NCBI GenBank assembly: GCA_015178975.1
Contig: WHVD01000001.1
Location: 3,162,001 to 3,226,000 of the forward strand
DNA from: Hysterangium stoloniferum
Lineage: Eukaryota > Basidiomycota > Agaricomycetes > Hysterangiales > Hysterangiaceae
DNA: 64,000 nt
Direction: 5' to 3'
Shown: positions 10,599 through 22,075 of the stretch, piece by piece
Layout: the number at the start of each line of letters is the position of its first letter
Numbering within the stretch: position 1 is the stretch's first letter
The notes under the pieces: generated by a model
The model's input: the letters and a program-made list of their open reading frames with translations, nothing else
What the model was told of the DNA's origin: nothing
The model's database searches: none
Program-made: the position numbers and the translations under genes

Positions 10599-12652
10599 TT
10601 ACCCCTTTGTTCGCTCCATAATATTTTTCCACATCGGTGTCAGAGCCTGTGAAACCGTGCTCACCGCGACCTCTAACAAATCACGATCTAACTCATTTTC
10701 AACGCTAGCTAAAAGACGTCTGCTCCGCCAGCGATCAGGGTGAAATCGTTTATGACTCTTGTCCATAAACGCCCTGATGTCATCCGCCGAAAGTAATCTC
10801 TCCGCTGTTGCGAAGAAGCTCTCGATCGCGTCCCACTCAATGTCATTCAAAGAGAACGAGGGTTGAAGCATAGGCCAAGGAATCGATGCAAAAGTTGGCG
10901 GGGATTTTGAAGTAAATATGGCAGCGTCAAATTTGGCGGCGGTGGCAATATAACGGTCTATCGCAACCTGCGGAGTCCATCTGTATGCCTCGTGGTAACT
11001 GACAGACACCACCATTCGACCGCCTTGTGCGTTTCGCCGCAGCGCCCTTGCTTGAGCATCCATTTCTACGCGCCACTGGGCATGCCGTCGTGCGTAGGCA
11101 GCGGTGGCTTGGGCTTCACGCCGTCGTTCTTCATCTCGCATTTGTTTTTCACGCTGGCGAGCCAAATCTTCTGCTTGCTCCATCTGTTGGCGCAAACGGG
11201 CACTCTCTTCCCACATCGGCTTATCTTTCTCCAATTCGGCCAGTTTCCGTCTTGATTCTTCGATTTTGGCAAGTCGCGCGGCTTCATCGTCGTCTTCTTC
11301 CGGTGTAGGTGTTCGAGGCGAGGGGACTCCATCGTTCGGTTCGGATCTTGGCTCAGTGTCAGGCGGGAAATTATATAATTCAGATTCGTTCAGTGCCGTT
11401 GGGATGCCTTTATCGCTCCAAAAGTGCTGATGCAGATTGTTTCTTCGGTTTAACATTCTCTCATGGAGTTCGTTTCTTCGCTTCCTGTCCCTTTCAATGC
11501 GCTTCAAATCGAATTCACGTTTAGCGTTCTGTGGGGAATGCACTCGAGATTTCTTGGTAGGCTGTTCATTCCCATTATCTAGAAGGTCAGTATCCCTTCT
11601 GCAGCGAGCAGAGGATTTAGTTCTCGCCTCTGGGGCAGAATATTCTGGTAAAAAAAATAGGACATGTATGTGAGCCGCTAGAAATACCTACGTGAGGAGA
11701 ATTGCGAACCGTTATCCATCTCTGGTTGTCTCTTCCTTGTTGGGGTCTCTTTATCCAAGCGTTGCGTGTATCTTCTTCGCTTCGTTCGTTTGTTGCTGTT
11801 ATCATTATTAGATGGCGAAGACGGGAATTCGGCAGTATTATGGATATAGAAACTGTCATCATCAATGGACATTTTATCTGAATCGTAGTCTGTATCGATG
11901 GTGGAAGCTCCTTTTGGCAGAGGGGTAGACTCTCGGGATGAAGAACCATATGGGTCTAGAGGCTCGCCAGGAGGATCTCGCCTTGGCGGCCTTAGCTCTT
12001 CATCGCCCTCCCGTTTTTTGGGAGTGGGCGTATCTTCCTCTGGAATGGAATTTGCTTTGCCCTTTGGCGTGGAAAATTCCGATTTTGGAACAGACGTAGC
12101 CCTCAATGGAGGTACATTTGCAGATGGAGTATCGAGACGAGTGATTATGGGGAGGTTGGGGGGATTACGAAGGAAGCAGTCGTAGTTAGGATCCAATTTA
12201 TGCAGGTCCCATTGATCTTCGGTCATACGTACGATTAGTCTGAAATCCGAAAAAATGTTTTAGAGATAATAATGTTAATAGTAATGGTATATAACGTACC
12301 CGCATAATTCCACTACTCGAGGCCACACACCATCGTCATTTACACCTAGTTCTCCTTTCGCGCGAGGGACAAAACGCCACGAACACAGGCCGCTGTCCGT
12401 GTCTGTTTCGATAACGATACGCTTCCCCTCATTCCTGGGTTTAGACTCTGAACTAGACTCGTTGCCATGCTTTTCGTCTATGTGAAGGTCGTTTAAATTA
12501 GGAAAAGAGGGTCGGGCAGTGAAGGGATCGAAGGACGCAAATGATAGCTTTGTTGTAGGTGTACGAAGCAGCCTTGCGCGTTGCAAGGGATCTACGAGGC
12601 CTGGTATCGTTCCGCTAAGCAATAACGGTTCTACAGAGCTCGCCTGAGACAT
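10599..12652 (-). CDS. Conserved basidiomycete protein with coiled-coil and J-like C-terminus
   Basis: Three exons on the minus strand: 12300-12652, 11692-12239 and 10599-11644, joined through GTACGT and GTAGGT donors, about 648 residues. The N-terminal 320 residues are low-complexity, acidic and proline-rich with basic KRTKRRR stretches that could be nuclear signals. Residues about 400-500 are strongly charged (ARQREKQMRDEERRREAQ) and probably form a coiled coil. The last 100 residues contain FMDKSHKRFHPDRW, recalling the HPD region of J-domains, a pattern I have seen in basidiomycete proteins of unknown function. It ends 305 bp from the convergent GH16 gene. That spacer holds nothing evident. 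Function not assigned. Confidence 0.75.
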
Positions 12653-12936
12653 CGGCAGTCAAAAGTAACGCGACAATCTTTGCTAAGGGGTAGGAAGAAA
12701 ACACGCGTCAAGAGTATAAGCAAGACAAGAGAGGGCAATTTGGTAGTATTTGTTCGGGACAAATTTTGGAAAGATTGAGGGTATGATGGGTATGATGTAT
12801 AGGTGTAGTGGACGCGCCACTAATGAGCGTGGTCGGCTTACGTAAACGAACTAGCTATAAGACGGCCTCGAATTAATTTCCTTTTCTTAAAACTCGTCCT
12901 GATATTTTTTGTCTACAAATTGGTTCTATTTTTATA

Positions 12937-13560
12937 TTATACCCAATGCACTTCACAATTCTGAGTACTCAAGACTTCCTGACTGCATGCCACCGAGGGG
13001 GAGTCGGTGAATTCTGCATTAATGGTCTTGAATTGGCCATTGATGCCTTTGTATAAAATTGGGGGTCCTGGTGGAAAAAGCAACATGCCCTTGGAATGAA
13101 AGTTATTTCTGTCCTGATTGACTTTTGATGGGGTGCATGCCATGAAACCCAGTTCAGACGAAGTTTTCCCACTGGTTGAACTGGTGCTGTCGCTGTGCCA
13201 CTGGGCCAAGTCCTGGAGTGGATGCCGTATCTGTAAAGACCGCATCCATATTACGCCTCACTTTAGCTGCTACAAACTGCACGTTGGGTTGCAATGGCGT
13301 CGGGGGTGCAAGGAAGTATTGGGGTCTGGGGTCATATCATTTTTTAGAGAAATGTCAAGCTGATAGCCAAAATTTAACGCACCGCACATTGAGAGAAGTC
13401 GCCATTCTCTTCCATGTAGCGAGCGTAGGCGACTCCTGCGTGTGGTGTGCAGCGACAAACATTCATATCTGCATCTGCTACCAATTGTGATTGGCGTGTT
13501 TCTTTCTTAGGTTTCACTGGGGTTACAGGAGGTTGAAAACTTGACATACTGTTCGGAAAA
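12937..13560 (-). other. Stretch with degenerate minus-strand coding traces
   Basis: Two minus-strand open stretches are visible: one around 13560-13390 (SSFQPPVTPVKPKKETRQ-like) and one at 13245-12937 (102 codons, ending in stop). Neither resembles a family I recognise, and no convincing start and splice sites link them. This may be a decayed gene or transposon remnant. The rest of 12653-13727 shows nothing else. Confidence 0.3.
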
Positions 13561-13727
13561 TTTTCTGGCTCACAATTTTTTGCGTGTGGAGAGAAGATAA
13601 CAAATTTAAATAGCTATTGGGCCGGTTTTTTATCACCCATCTTGTTTAAATTGCGCTTTTCACGATGTGGCTCAGGCACCAGTATGTGGTGATGATTAGA
13701 CAATCAGCACTGATTAACTCTATCATA

Positions 13728-14431
13728 TTTACGATATTGACGTGTTACTTGAGGTTAACAATCTGGATATAATAGCATTGCGACACAAGTTATCAGACCT
13801 TAACAACCAATTCGCGTCAGCTGGATTAAAATTCTACTATGTGAAGGCAAGTTAATCAGTCTTTTTAAGGGGTAAATAAAAACATAAACTTCGAGAGAGT
13901 GTAGGAAATCAAAGACAATTTAATTGGAGATGAGCTCGTTCACAAAAGCAGAGACAATGTCTTGATTGAGACTCTACCAACTGGATCACTTGGTCTTCCA
14001 ATCATTGCTGGACCGATATACAAAGTCAAGCATAACAATGGGCCAAGTGCGTCCTCAGTAATATGTTTCTGCCTATCATATAATACAACTTTATCTCCCT
14101 AGTTATCGACATTCTCCACCCTGGGGTCTTGCTACTGACGAAGATGAAGAGGTGGTACCACAACCTTGAATCAACTTTTCCCAGGACAATAACGAAGACC
14201 ATCTCAGACCGGCGAGACTTAGATTATCTTATCGAGTGGTTAGCCAAAAACAGTATGACCATCGAGTTCAACGCATACCAAGGAAAGACTCCGGACGAAT
14301 TGATGCCATATGTGCGATGCTATTGGGATAAAATTCGTGACAACGAGGCTCTAGTGGAATGTTTGAGGAAGGCGATGAAAACAACAGACTGGGACTTATT
14401 AATGGCTACTCAAATCGACCATGTGTGCTAG
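13728..14431 (+). pseudogene. NTase-fold family gene fragment (3' part)
   Basis: Three exons are readable: about 13728-13846, 13905-14046 and 14103-14431. The first begins with DIDVLLEV, the metal-binding DxD of nucleotidyltransferase-fold proteins. Then follow SAGLKFYYVK, KSRDNVLIETLP, SLGLPIIAGPIYKVKH and the conserved LTKMKRWYHN..DRRDLDYLIEWL region. Intron 1 uses a GC donor (GCAAGT) and ends in TAG. The N-terminal exon that should carry GGFAWSLLGSTRST is absent upstream, but a stretch of exactly that kind sits at 33895-34018. The fragment therefore looks like a 5'-truncated copy of a fungal family of unknown substrate. Whether it is transcribed is unknown. Confidence 0.65.
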
Positions 14432-14679
14432 AACGGGCTCTCATCTTTCTGTGCTTTCTGTGCTTTCGTCTCAGGCAACAGAACTCTTTTTCTTCCACTT
14501 CTCTCTCATATTCTATTAATGCATGTGACTATCAAAAGCAGAACAAGACAACAAACGAGATAGCACAGGTGGATACAGGCTGAATTACGATCAGGAGGAG
14601 TCATGTTAAATTCTAGGTAAACTCTATTACATATGTCTGCAATAGATCTCACAGTTGATCAGATGAGTTCCACACTCAG

Positions 14680-15185
14680 GGTGTCCTGAAAACTCTTTGT
14701 AGGTACAGTATTTTGAGTAAACTGGGATAGGAGAGTCCTTGTGGAAAGTCGGTGGATAGGTTTTGTAACTTTGGACCTTTGGGCAGACTGCATACACTGT
14801 TTCCTTTCCATCTAGAGTAAACTTCTACGAGGCAGAGTCTGGATCAGCTGGGAATTGGGCAACAAATTCTTCATTGTGCAGGGAAATATTACAATTGTTA
14901 TGGGTCATGGAGAGTTGAAAAATATACTAAATCATTGAGAGAAGGAAATGGCAACCGCAATGACTGACATGGAGGACTACTTGGAGGGCAACCATAGCAA
15001 ATAAGGCAACCTGAATGATTGGAACAATATTTATGAGCTGGAGGACTGGATTAGTATCTCCGATTAGCATACTAGCGAGACAAGCTCACCTGTCTCGTAA
15101 GTAGGAATGCTCTCCTTGACCTCAGGCAACAGTTTTATCTTCTTGTTCCATGACGCGTTATCATCCATGAGCTCTTGAAAAAGGG
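14680..15185 (-). mobile_element. DNA-transposon ORF fragment (Tnp2/KDZ-like cysteine cluster)
   Basis: On the minus strand, 14890-14690 encodes a stretch with DGKETVYAVCP and CTYKEFSGHPECGTHL. This resembles the cysteine cluster preceding the transposase domain in basidiomycete CACTA/Tnp2 or KDZ-type elements. A second coding patch at 15180-15095 (MDDNASWNKKIKLLPEV) ends at a GTGAGC donor and may be a neighbouring exon. An in-frame stop sits within the first patch (after PDPDSAS), so it is a remnant. No transposase catalytic region is visible. The assignment is by recalled motif spacing only. Confidence 0.4.
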
Positions 15186-15867
15186 GGTTAGGCAGTCACT
15201 GATAGTGGCCTTGGTTTCACAAACCGAAGACACTTCATTTGGTGACTAAGGAGAGGCGAGCGGCCGATATTGCAGACTTCAATGGGAATATATAGTCCTG
15301 CGACATTCGGCAAAAAAACTCGTTAGTTGGGGCCTGACAGCTGAAATCAAGGATTCAAGGTCTTTCTCAATACTGAGAGCGCGTCGCTGAGTGGTTATGT
15401 AATGATCCGTACTTTGATCCTGACAAACCAGAAACACCAGGTATATCTTTTTCTAGGATCATGCGGTATTATATATATTTATACGTCTTCATAGGCAAGG
15501 ACTGGTCTCATTCCACCCTCTCTTTGCATTCACCATTGGAGGCAGACACATCACGGCTTATTGAAGTCACTCCTCCTTGGGGTGATTGATCTGGAGCACC
15601 CACTGGCTTTTCCCCTCCTGCAAGTTTGCTAAAGAGCATTGCCACTGCTGCAATGTGGCGTGCGAACGTCACAACAGACAAAGAGAACTCACGCATACTC
15701 CCTGGCAAAGAGAACGCTAATATGCATACACACCGGGAGAGCATCCATGGTCATCAGAGAACACAAAGTGCAAAGACTATTACCACAGAGCAAACTTCCC
15801 GCACTCGTCCAACCTTTCAAACGTCTGGTTTCTCTTGCTTTATTCACTACACAATTGCTGACTTTGC

Positions 15868-16490
15868 AGGGGAGCGCCGGGCCCTTATGACGTCAGTGAA
15901 CAGCTGTGATAGAGATTAATAAAATGAATGGGAGCTTACCGTGATTTTGCACCAGGGGTGAAAATGAGATAAATGCAGTCATGCATGAATGGGAAGACTG
16001 GCCAATTAGTGTTGAGGCGGGGAGTAACTACGGAAAGAAAGATCAAAGTCATAGTTAGCACAGGAATTCACAAGCAAAAAGAACAAGATGGGACTCACAT
16101 TCCAAAATGGCCTTCATGGTAAGATACGAACGTCACTCAGGCTACTTGGTTTGGTGTCCCACATCCAGGGGAATATTTTTAAAAAGATACGAGGTGTACC
16201 ACTCAACATGATGTCATATGGTCCCTGTAAACTAAGTGGGGGAGCGCCGGGCCCATATGACGTCACTGCAGGGTGAACAGCTGTGATAGAGATTAATAAA
16301 AGAATGAATAAAGTCAAAGCGAGCTTACCGTGATTTTCCACCAGGCATGAAAATGAGGTGGATGCAGTCATGCATGAACGGGAAGGCCCATTAGTGTTGA
16401 GGCGGGGAGTAACTACAGAAAGAATTAAAGTCATAGTTAGCATAGGAATTCGTAGGCAAAACGGACAAAATGGGACTCACACTCCAAACT
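15868..16490. repeat. Tandem duplication, ~370-bp unit
   Basis: Copies at about 15868-16107 and 16241-16490 share GGGAGCGCCGGGCCC, TGACGTCA, ACAGCTGTGATAGAGATTAA, CAGTCATGCATGAA and AGTGTTGAGGCGGGGAGTAA in the same order. Only the second copy has a run of additional bases before the GCTTACCGTG motif. Both contain a TGACGTCA palindrome. No open frame spans the unit. The stretch 15186-15867 holds no gene I can support. Confidence 0.7.
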
Positions 16491-16536
16491 GGCCCGAGAA
16501 TTTGAATAGGCTACAAGAGTTGGATAATACATTGGG

Positions 16537-17789
16537 TTATAAAGTCGTTATTATGCGAATTTTAAGGGGTATAATGCAGCCACCTTGTCCATCCCATCCC
16601 TTGATTGCCACACGACAAACAGAGCATCTAAAACACAGTCAGAAAGATAGAGAAGATTTGATTGAAGTCACATACTCTGCCCCTGACTCTTTGCTCATTG
16701 GATAGAACTCCCCACAGAGGCTCACAGAGAAGCACCACAAAGCACATGCCCACATGGCATTAAGCACACATTCGTTACTGTTGAGAAGCAGATTGGACAA
16801 GTGTGTGTAGCGAGTAGGTTTGAAGGCGGTGGCGTTGATGGTCGGGGTGGTGGTGATGGTGATGGCTTACGAGCAGTAGGAGAAGGCTTGCTTGGACCGG
16901 CCACAGCACTCTCAGTCTCCTCCACCTCCCCTACAACAGGAATAGATATCCCGTTATCTTTCCCTTCAGAGTTCGATGCAATTTTTGAAGAAATATCTAC
17001 ACCTCTCACAACGCCCTCAGGCTCCTCTCGTGGAGGCGCAGTCAAGTCAAGGCACTCAATGGCTCCCTCTTCAACATTTGATGATGTCAAAACCGATTGC
17101 GGTGACTTGTCAAAGACTTGTGCGTCAGCAGTATGTAACAATTGTCCTTTGCGCCTCTTTGCACTGTTGACACTGCTGGCACTGTTGGCACTGCTGGCAC
17201 TGTTGGCACTGCTGGCACTGTTGGCACTGCTGGCACTGCTGGCACTGCTGGCACTGTTGGCACTGCTGGCACTGTTGGCACTGCTGGCACTGTTGGCACT
17301 GCTGGCACTGTTGGCACTGCTGGCACTGTTGGCACTGCTGGCACTGTTGGCACTGCTGGCACTGCTGGCACTGCTGGCACTGTTGGCACTGCTGGCACTG
17401 TTGGCACTGCTGGCACTGTTGGCACTGCTGGCACTGTTGGCACTGCTGGCACTGTTGGCACTGCTGGCACTGTTGGCACTGCTGGCACTGTTGGCACTGC
17501 TGGCACTGTTGGCACTGCTGGCACTGTTGGCACTGCTGGCACTGTTGGCACTGCTGGCACTGTTGGCACTGCTGGCACTGTTGGCACTGCTGGCACTGTT
17601 GGCACTGCTGGCACTGTTGGCACTGCTGGCACTGTTGGCACTGCTGGCACTGTTGGCACTGCTGGCACTGTTGGCACTGCTGGCACTGTTGGCACTGCTG
17701 GCACTGCCGACACGGCTGGACAGTGACAGCATGGACGACACTGGTGAGGGCCTAATGGGCGACTGGTCAATGTAATGACAACTCCACAA
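16537..17789 (-). CDS. RING-finger protein, SLX8/RNF4-like, with repeat-expanded centre
   Basis: On the minus strand one frame runs from a Met at 17789 through about 30 copies of the six-residue unit SASSAN. It then enters a unique part: a basic KRRKG, an acidic stretch with IECLDLT (like a SUMO-interacting motif) and a proline-rich linker. It ends in the RING start HTCPICFSTVTNVCLMPCGH at 16726. A GTGAGC donor and TTTTAG acceptor join this to 16537-16627, encoding CSVCRVAIKGWDGQGG. That C-terminal signature is typical of fungal SLX8-like ubiquitin ligases acting on SUMOylated nuclear proteins. The segment between the two RING halves is shorter than usual, so the second zinc site may be incomplete. 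The true N-terminus is unclear; an alternative Met at 17835 would need an intron of only 34 bp. Confidence 0.6.
17161..17706. repeat. 18-bp coding minisatellite
   Basis: About 30 tandem copies of CTGCTGGCACTGTTGGCA with occasional TTG/CTG exchange. The 18-bp period preserves frame and the unit has no stop in several frames. On the minus strand in the RING-protein frame it encodes SASSAN repeats. On the plus strand it gives leucine/alanine or glycine/threonine runs that are artefacts. Copy number is likely polymorphic. Confidence 0.9.
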
Positions 17790-18453
17790 TACTGACAGAT
17801 TCTGAATGTTTCCTCTTCATTGACTTGGACGGCATGTTGACGCAAAATGTGCAGTTCTATTATGAGCTCTTAGTGAGTAGTAACTCCACTACGAGGTTGC
17901 ACACTCGAGTTAGCTTCAGTTTGTTCCGCATTCCAGCTTACCTAACGAGGGTAACGTAACACTACTATTCTAACACGGCATGTCATCATTGCCAAAGATT
18001 TGTGTTTGCCATGTTTCTAAAGTAATAATTGGACTACGTGATTGATGCCATGCTACTTCAGTCACCTCCCACCTGGCTGATGCATATTGTTGTCTTCAGT
18101 TGACAGCATGGAGGTTTGGATTTTCTCAGTCTTCCTCTGAAACACCATGCATGAACTTATATTCCATCATTGTTACCCCTACCGAACTTTATGTCCTTAA
18201 TTTAGTTCTAAGTCTAATGGGTTAAAAAAAAAAGGAGATCCCAGATTTTCCTGATGTTCCTGTGGGTTGCAACTATGCTTGTCCTCCAAATAATAATCAT
18301 TGGTATCGAAGCCAGAAAAATAGCTAATATATTTAAATTCTTTATCGCTCTTTTGCAACCAAGATATGTTTTATTCCAAAGGGGAGAGAGTGGGAGAGAG
18401 TGGGACATCCGCTGCCCAGTCGGGACTTGGTCCGAGGAATCATCCACGACCAT

Positions 18454-18633
18454 TTCTTATTACTCTTATACGTAAATTAGCACTTGAATGCGTGTACAAC
18501 CGAAGTAATATACTCCTTAATTTGACTCCCTTTACAAAAGGGTGTTGAAATAAAATCTCGAAGTTCCTAATAGTCATAAGCCAAAGAAATCTAATTTCCA
18601 TTTGACCTTTGTGTCTCGTACGGTTAGAGTACA
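18454..18633. repeat. ~180-bp dispersed repeat, copy 2
   Basis: This is the second copy of the block at 2842-3024, from TTATTACTC to CGTACGGTTAGAG, with a handful of mostly transition differences. Flanks of the two copies are unrelated, which marks the ends of the repeat. Sequence 17846-18453 shows no gene. Confidence 0.75.
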
Positions 18634-19079
18634 TACATCACAACTATGCTACTTACTCTATTCATACCAAACACCAAGTGGGGTAAACTAATACACATCA
18701 TGATCATTACAGATGAAAAAAGATATTGGAAAATACGTGGGAGGGGGCGCTGAAAGAGGTGCCCTGAAACGCGCGCCCCCAATGATGGCGGTTTAATTGT
18801 GCTTAATTGGAGGGACAGGACACATTATATAGGAGTCAGCATCATATACATTCTGAGAGGTGAGTGAGTAAATTGAGCGGCAGAAAATAGAGAATACACG
18901 AACCACTTTTGGTGCCCTCTCATAATTTTGAAGGAAAGGACTATCATGAACGCTCCCGAGGTGAACACTGACGCTACCGCCTTCAATACAAGCGTGAGGA
19001 TTACTAGAACAGTTATTGAAAGATGCTGTCGCATCGGTGGCTTTCTGTTTCATACGCTTGCAACCATTTAACCTAAGAA

Positions 19080-20444
19080 GAGGATGTGAGAATCAAGTGC
19101 AAATCCACATGTTCAACATGGACACACATGGCAACTAGACATGTGAAAAGGAAGGAAAAATCAATGAGGCAATCCTAGAGAATAACAAGACGGAGACGTA
19201 CAGAAAGTATTGGCATAAAGCTTCATCACGTTGACATGAAACGCAAGCCTGAATACTTGTCGTGAGAAAGAATGAATACACCACATGTAGATACATTATC
19301 GCACCAGTATAGCCGTGTCGGTTCTGCAAAGAACATGACTAGAAGCAGCGTCTGGATAAGTGTGACGAGGCCTCCTCGACATATCACGAAATGGATTAAC
19401 GTGTTGATAACTGAGTTTGTCCTTTCATAAACGTAGTGAGAACAAAGGTGACAATTGAAGTGAATGAGGAAACCTACCTCGATATACCACCTCGCACTGA
19501 GGGCAAAACCATACATATGGCAATGGTGGCTATGATATCAGTGAGCGCGCCAAATCCCTTTGCTAGGCCAAAGAATATCTGCAGTAATATCTTCAATGCG
19601 AATGTCCGACGGAAGGGACAAGATGAAGACAAACCTGAAAGCTTTTGGCTCTGTTTGCAAGAACGGAATGGTTATGTATGACCATGATGGCAGTACATGC
19701 TATTTAAGGCAAGAATGAGGATTTTCCCTTAATCACCACACTGGGGTAACTCACCAACGCCGAATCCTTTGTGGGGAATGTACATTAGATTTAGTTATAT
19801 GTGAATGGAGAAATGACACGTGCCGAATGCGCAGAAGGCAAAAAATCCCTTCAAATAGTCTATTAGTCGGTTAACTTGTGGGGGTGTACAGACACAAACT
19901 TACGATAATGAGGGTGATTAACATGATTGGATCACTCCAAAGAGTCTTCCGTGGGCTAGTGACTATTGAGGCGTATATATATATATATATATATATATAA
20001 GCGGGTTATGCATAATTGATAAATGGATTGACCTGCGTAAAGCTGCCTTGTGAAGAACAATTGAGAACTGTGGTCTAGTTCAGGAGGGTATTCAAGGAAT
20101 ACAGAGCACAATAAACACACATCAGTGTGATAGTAGTAGTGACAAGGCATTCCGCAGACAATTCTCTGAAAACGGAGTGTGAGCACGATCTTTATGCAGG
20201 AGCTTGTGGTGTGTAGCATACGGTGTGAGGCCATCCAATGGCACCACTGATCCAAAGTGAGGAATCTATGCACTGATCAGAAAGAAAAACAAGAAATACG
20301 GCCAGGCTTCATACCAGGTAGTAATAGACTGACTGGGCTATTAACGCCAAAGATAGCATGTCCAAGATAAAGTCGTGTACCCCAGTATATTGGCCCAAAT
20401 ATAGCAGAAAGGTCGACTGAAGTTCCAGCTTCGGGGTAGGCCAT
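19080..20444 (-). pseudogene. Decayed seven-helix membrane protein gene (DUF6534-like)
   Basis: A Met at 20444 opens MAYPEAGTSVDLSAIFGPIYW followed by a GTATGA donor. Further minus-strand patches keep the order of a basidiomycete seven-helix protein. They include hydrophobic helices and, at about 19450-19330, ERTNSVINTLIHFVICRGGL followed by a final helix, which matches the RTDxxIxxLIxxTxxTGxLT signature of DUF6534 proteins. Stops and frame changes interrupt the middle, and a (TA)n tract lies inside at 19975-19999. The family is predicted to be a membrane receptor or scaffold of unknown function. This copy is most likely inactive. Confidence 0.45.
19975..19999. repeat. (TA)n microsatellite
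   Basis: About twelve uninterrupted TA dinucleotides inside the decayed seven-helix gene. A simple repeat with no further signal. Confidence 0.9.
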
Positions 20445-20934
20445 AATCACCACAGATGTTGAGGCGAGGGAGTGGGGAACTTAGAAGGAGTTTACAATGA
20501 GACTATTTATAATAATCAGATATCGCTCGGCGAGAATTCAATACTCAAGAACACAGGATCAATCTCTAATCAAGATTCAATACGATCAATACGCCATAAA
20601 TAAAATGTATATAACCTCAACTCAGTCCTGCCCGCAAGGCATTTTTCCCTATTTTCCCTATTGGCGCGATCAGGCCATGGGAAAGTGCCACGCAGGGTGT
20701 TGCAACTGCCGCGACTGCCACGAACACCTCAAAATGCCCTCAAAAACACATTTGACTAACATAAATAGATATAAAATTCCATCTATTCTTCATAATATAT
20801 CAATGTGTGTACTGGGGGCCTGTTAATTTACTTTAAGACTTAGTTTTAATGTTTAAAATGTGTATTAGGCCCTTTTCTATATCATTTAACATGATACTGT
20901 GAGTATTACCTTTCAAAATATGACTCTGTTTTAG

Positions 20935-21940
20935 TGTTAAGTTCCCGAACAAAGCTCCACGGATAGTACCGCGGAGGTTTCCGGTAACTATTCCGAACAC
21001 ACACTTGCTTCCGGGAATAGTCCCATGGAGTCCCCGGGTAATAGGTCCCGGGAAAGTTCTGGGGATTATTAGTACAAGGAATGGTGATATCAGAATAATT
21101 ACCAGAAAGTTATGGTGAACAACTGAGATGGACTTGGCTTCAGCTTATAGGCTGCGCCCTCGTACACTCATTTGGGTGTCCATATTTCGAGCTGACAGAA
21201 TGCAGACAGGAAGGTATAGATTCCAGAGTTCCTGTGGGAGTTCTGGGAATCGAGTGTGCAGACAGACAAGAGGACTAGAGACTGTTCAAGGATCAAACTT
21301 GTTCGGGGGAAAACTAGTTCGAGATTGAAACTGGATTCTAAGTACATGAATATAGCAGACTTATATAGACTGTGAAATGTAATAATACCAAATCCGGTAT
21401 TAATGAGAGGCAGAACTATTAAACATAAAATAAAACAAGTAAATACTAAACTGGGAATTAGGGATGGAATGGAACGGGAGTGGAGAACGAATCATGACAG
21501 ATCATTTAACCATAACTGGAGCAGGGCTCAGTTAGAGGGGTTCTGGAAGTCTGGTCGGAGTCCGGTGACTTGGTGCACAAGATAGTGTCGGGTATAGACA
21601 GGCTTGATGTGCAGGAGGTCCGGTGGAGTCTGGTGGGGTTCTATGCTCTGTTAGAGGGGTTCCAGGAGTCCGGTCAGAGTCCAGTGACTGGTACATAAGA
21701 CACAGAGTGTCGGGTGTACATAGAGTGGAGTCCGGAGTCCGGTGGAGTCCGAGGACTGGTGTATGAGACACAGAGGGTTAGGTGCAGACAGGTGGGGTGC
21801 GTACAGAGAGTCAGGCATAAACAAGTTGACATGCAGGCTCCCGTGGGAACTCCGGTTGTTACTATACAATATAGAGGGTCGGGGGCATGTAGGACGGGGT
21901 CCGGGGGCCTGGAGGCTGGCGGGTTTTCCGGTTCCTGACA
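20935..21940 (-). mobile_element. Solo LTR with target duplication TTTAG
   Basis: The block starts TGTTAAGTTCCC and ends GGTTCCTGACA. It is flanked on both sides by TTTAG (20930-20934 and 21941-21945), a perfect 5-bp target-site duplication. Read on the minus strand it has a TATATAAG promoter motif at about 21359-21366, and it shares the GCTTCAGCTTATAGGCTGC segment with the LTRs at 24783-26352. An internal duplication of about 125 bp (GGTTCTGG..GTCCGGTGACT and GGTTCCAG..GTCCAGTGACT) explains its greater length. No internal coding region or second LTR is present, so this is a solo LTR of a probable Ty3-type or non-autonomous family. Confidence 0.75.
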
Positions 21941-22075
21941 TTTAGTTTGAAACCAAGATGTGTGTTTGTGGTAATTGTTCACTTTTCACGACACCCTCAC
22001 AGCAGTGTGTGGCACCCATTGCTTGTGTCGGAGTTTGAAATATTTTGAGCCTCTGGCAGTCAACTTCTGCAATTC

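Noticed and set aside
16801-17775. Plus-strand 324-codon frame rich in LLALLA and a plus-strand Gly-Thr-Ala-rich frame at 17142-17726
   Set aside because: Both are generated by the stop-free 18-bp minisatellite. The unique flanking sequence on the minus strand encodes the RING protein, so these are shadows.
17763-17835. Alternative start of the RING gene at 17835 with an intron of 34 bp
   Set aside because: The phase fits, but 34 bp is shorter than any other intron in this window (the shortest supported one is 40 bp), so the Met at 17789 was kept as default.
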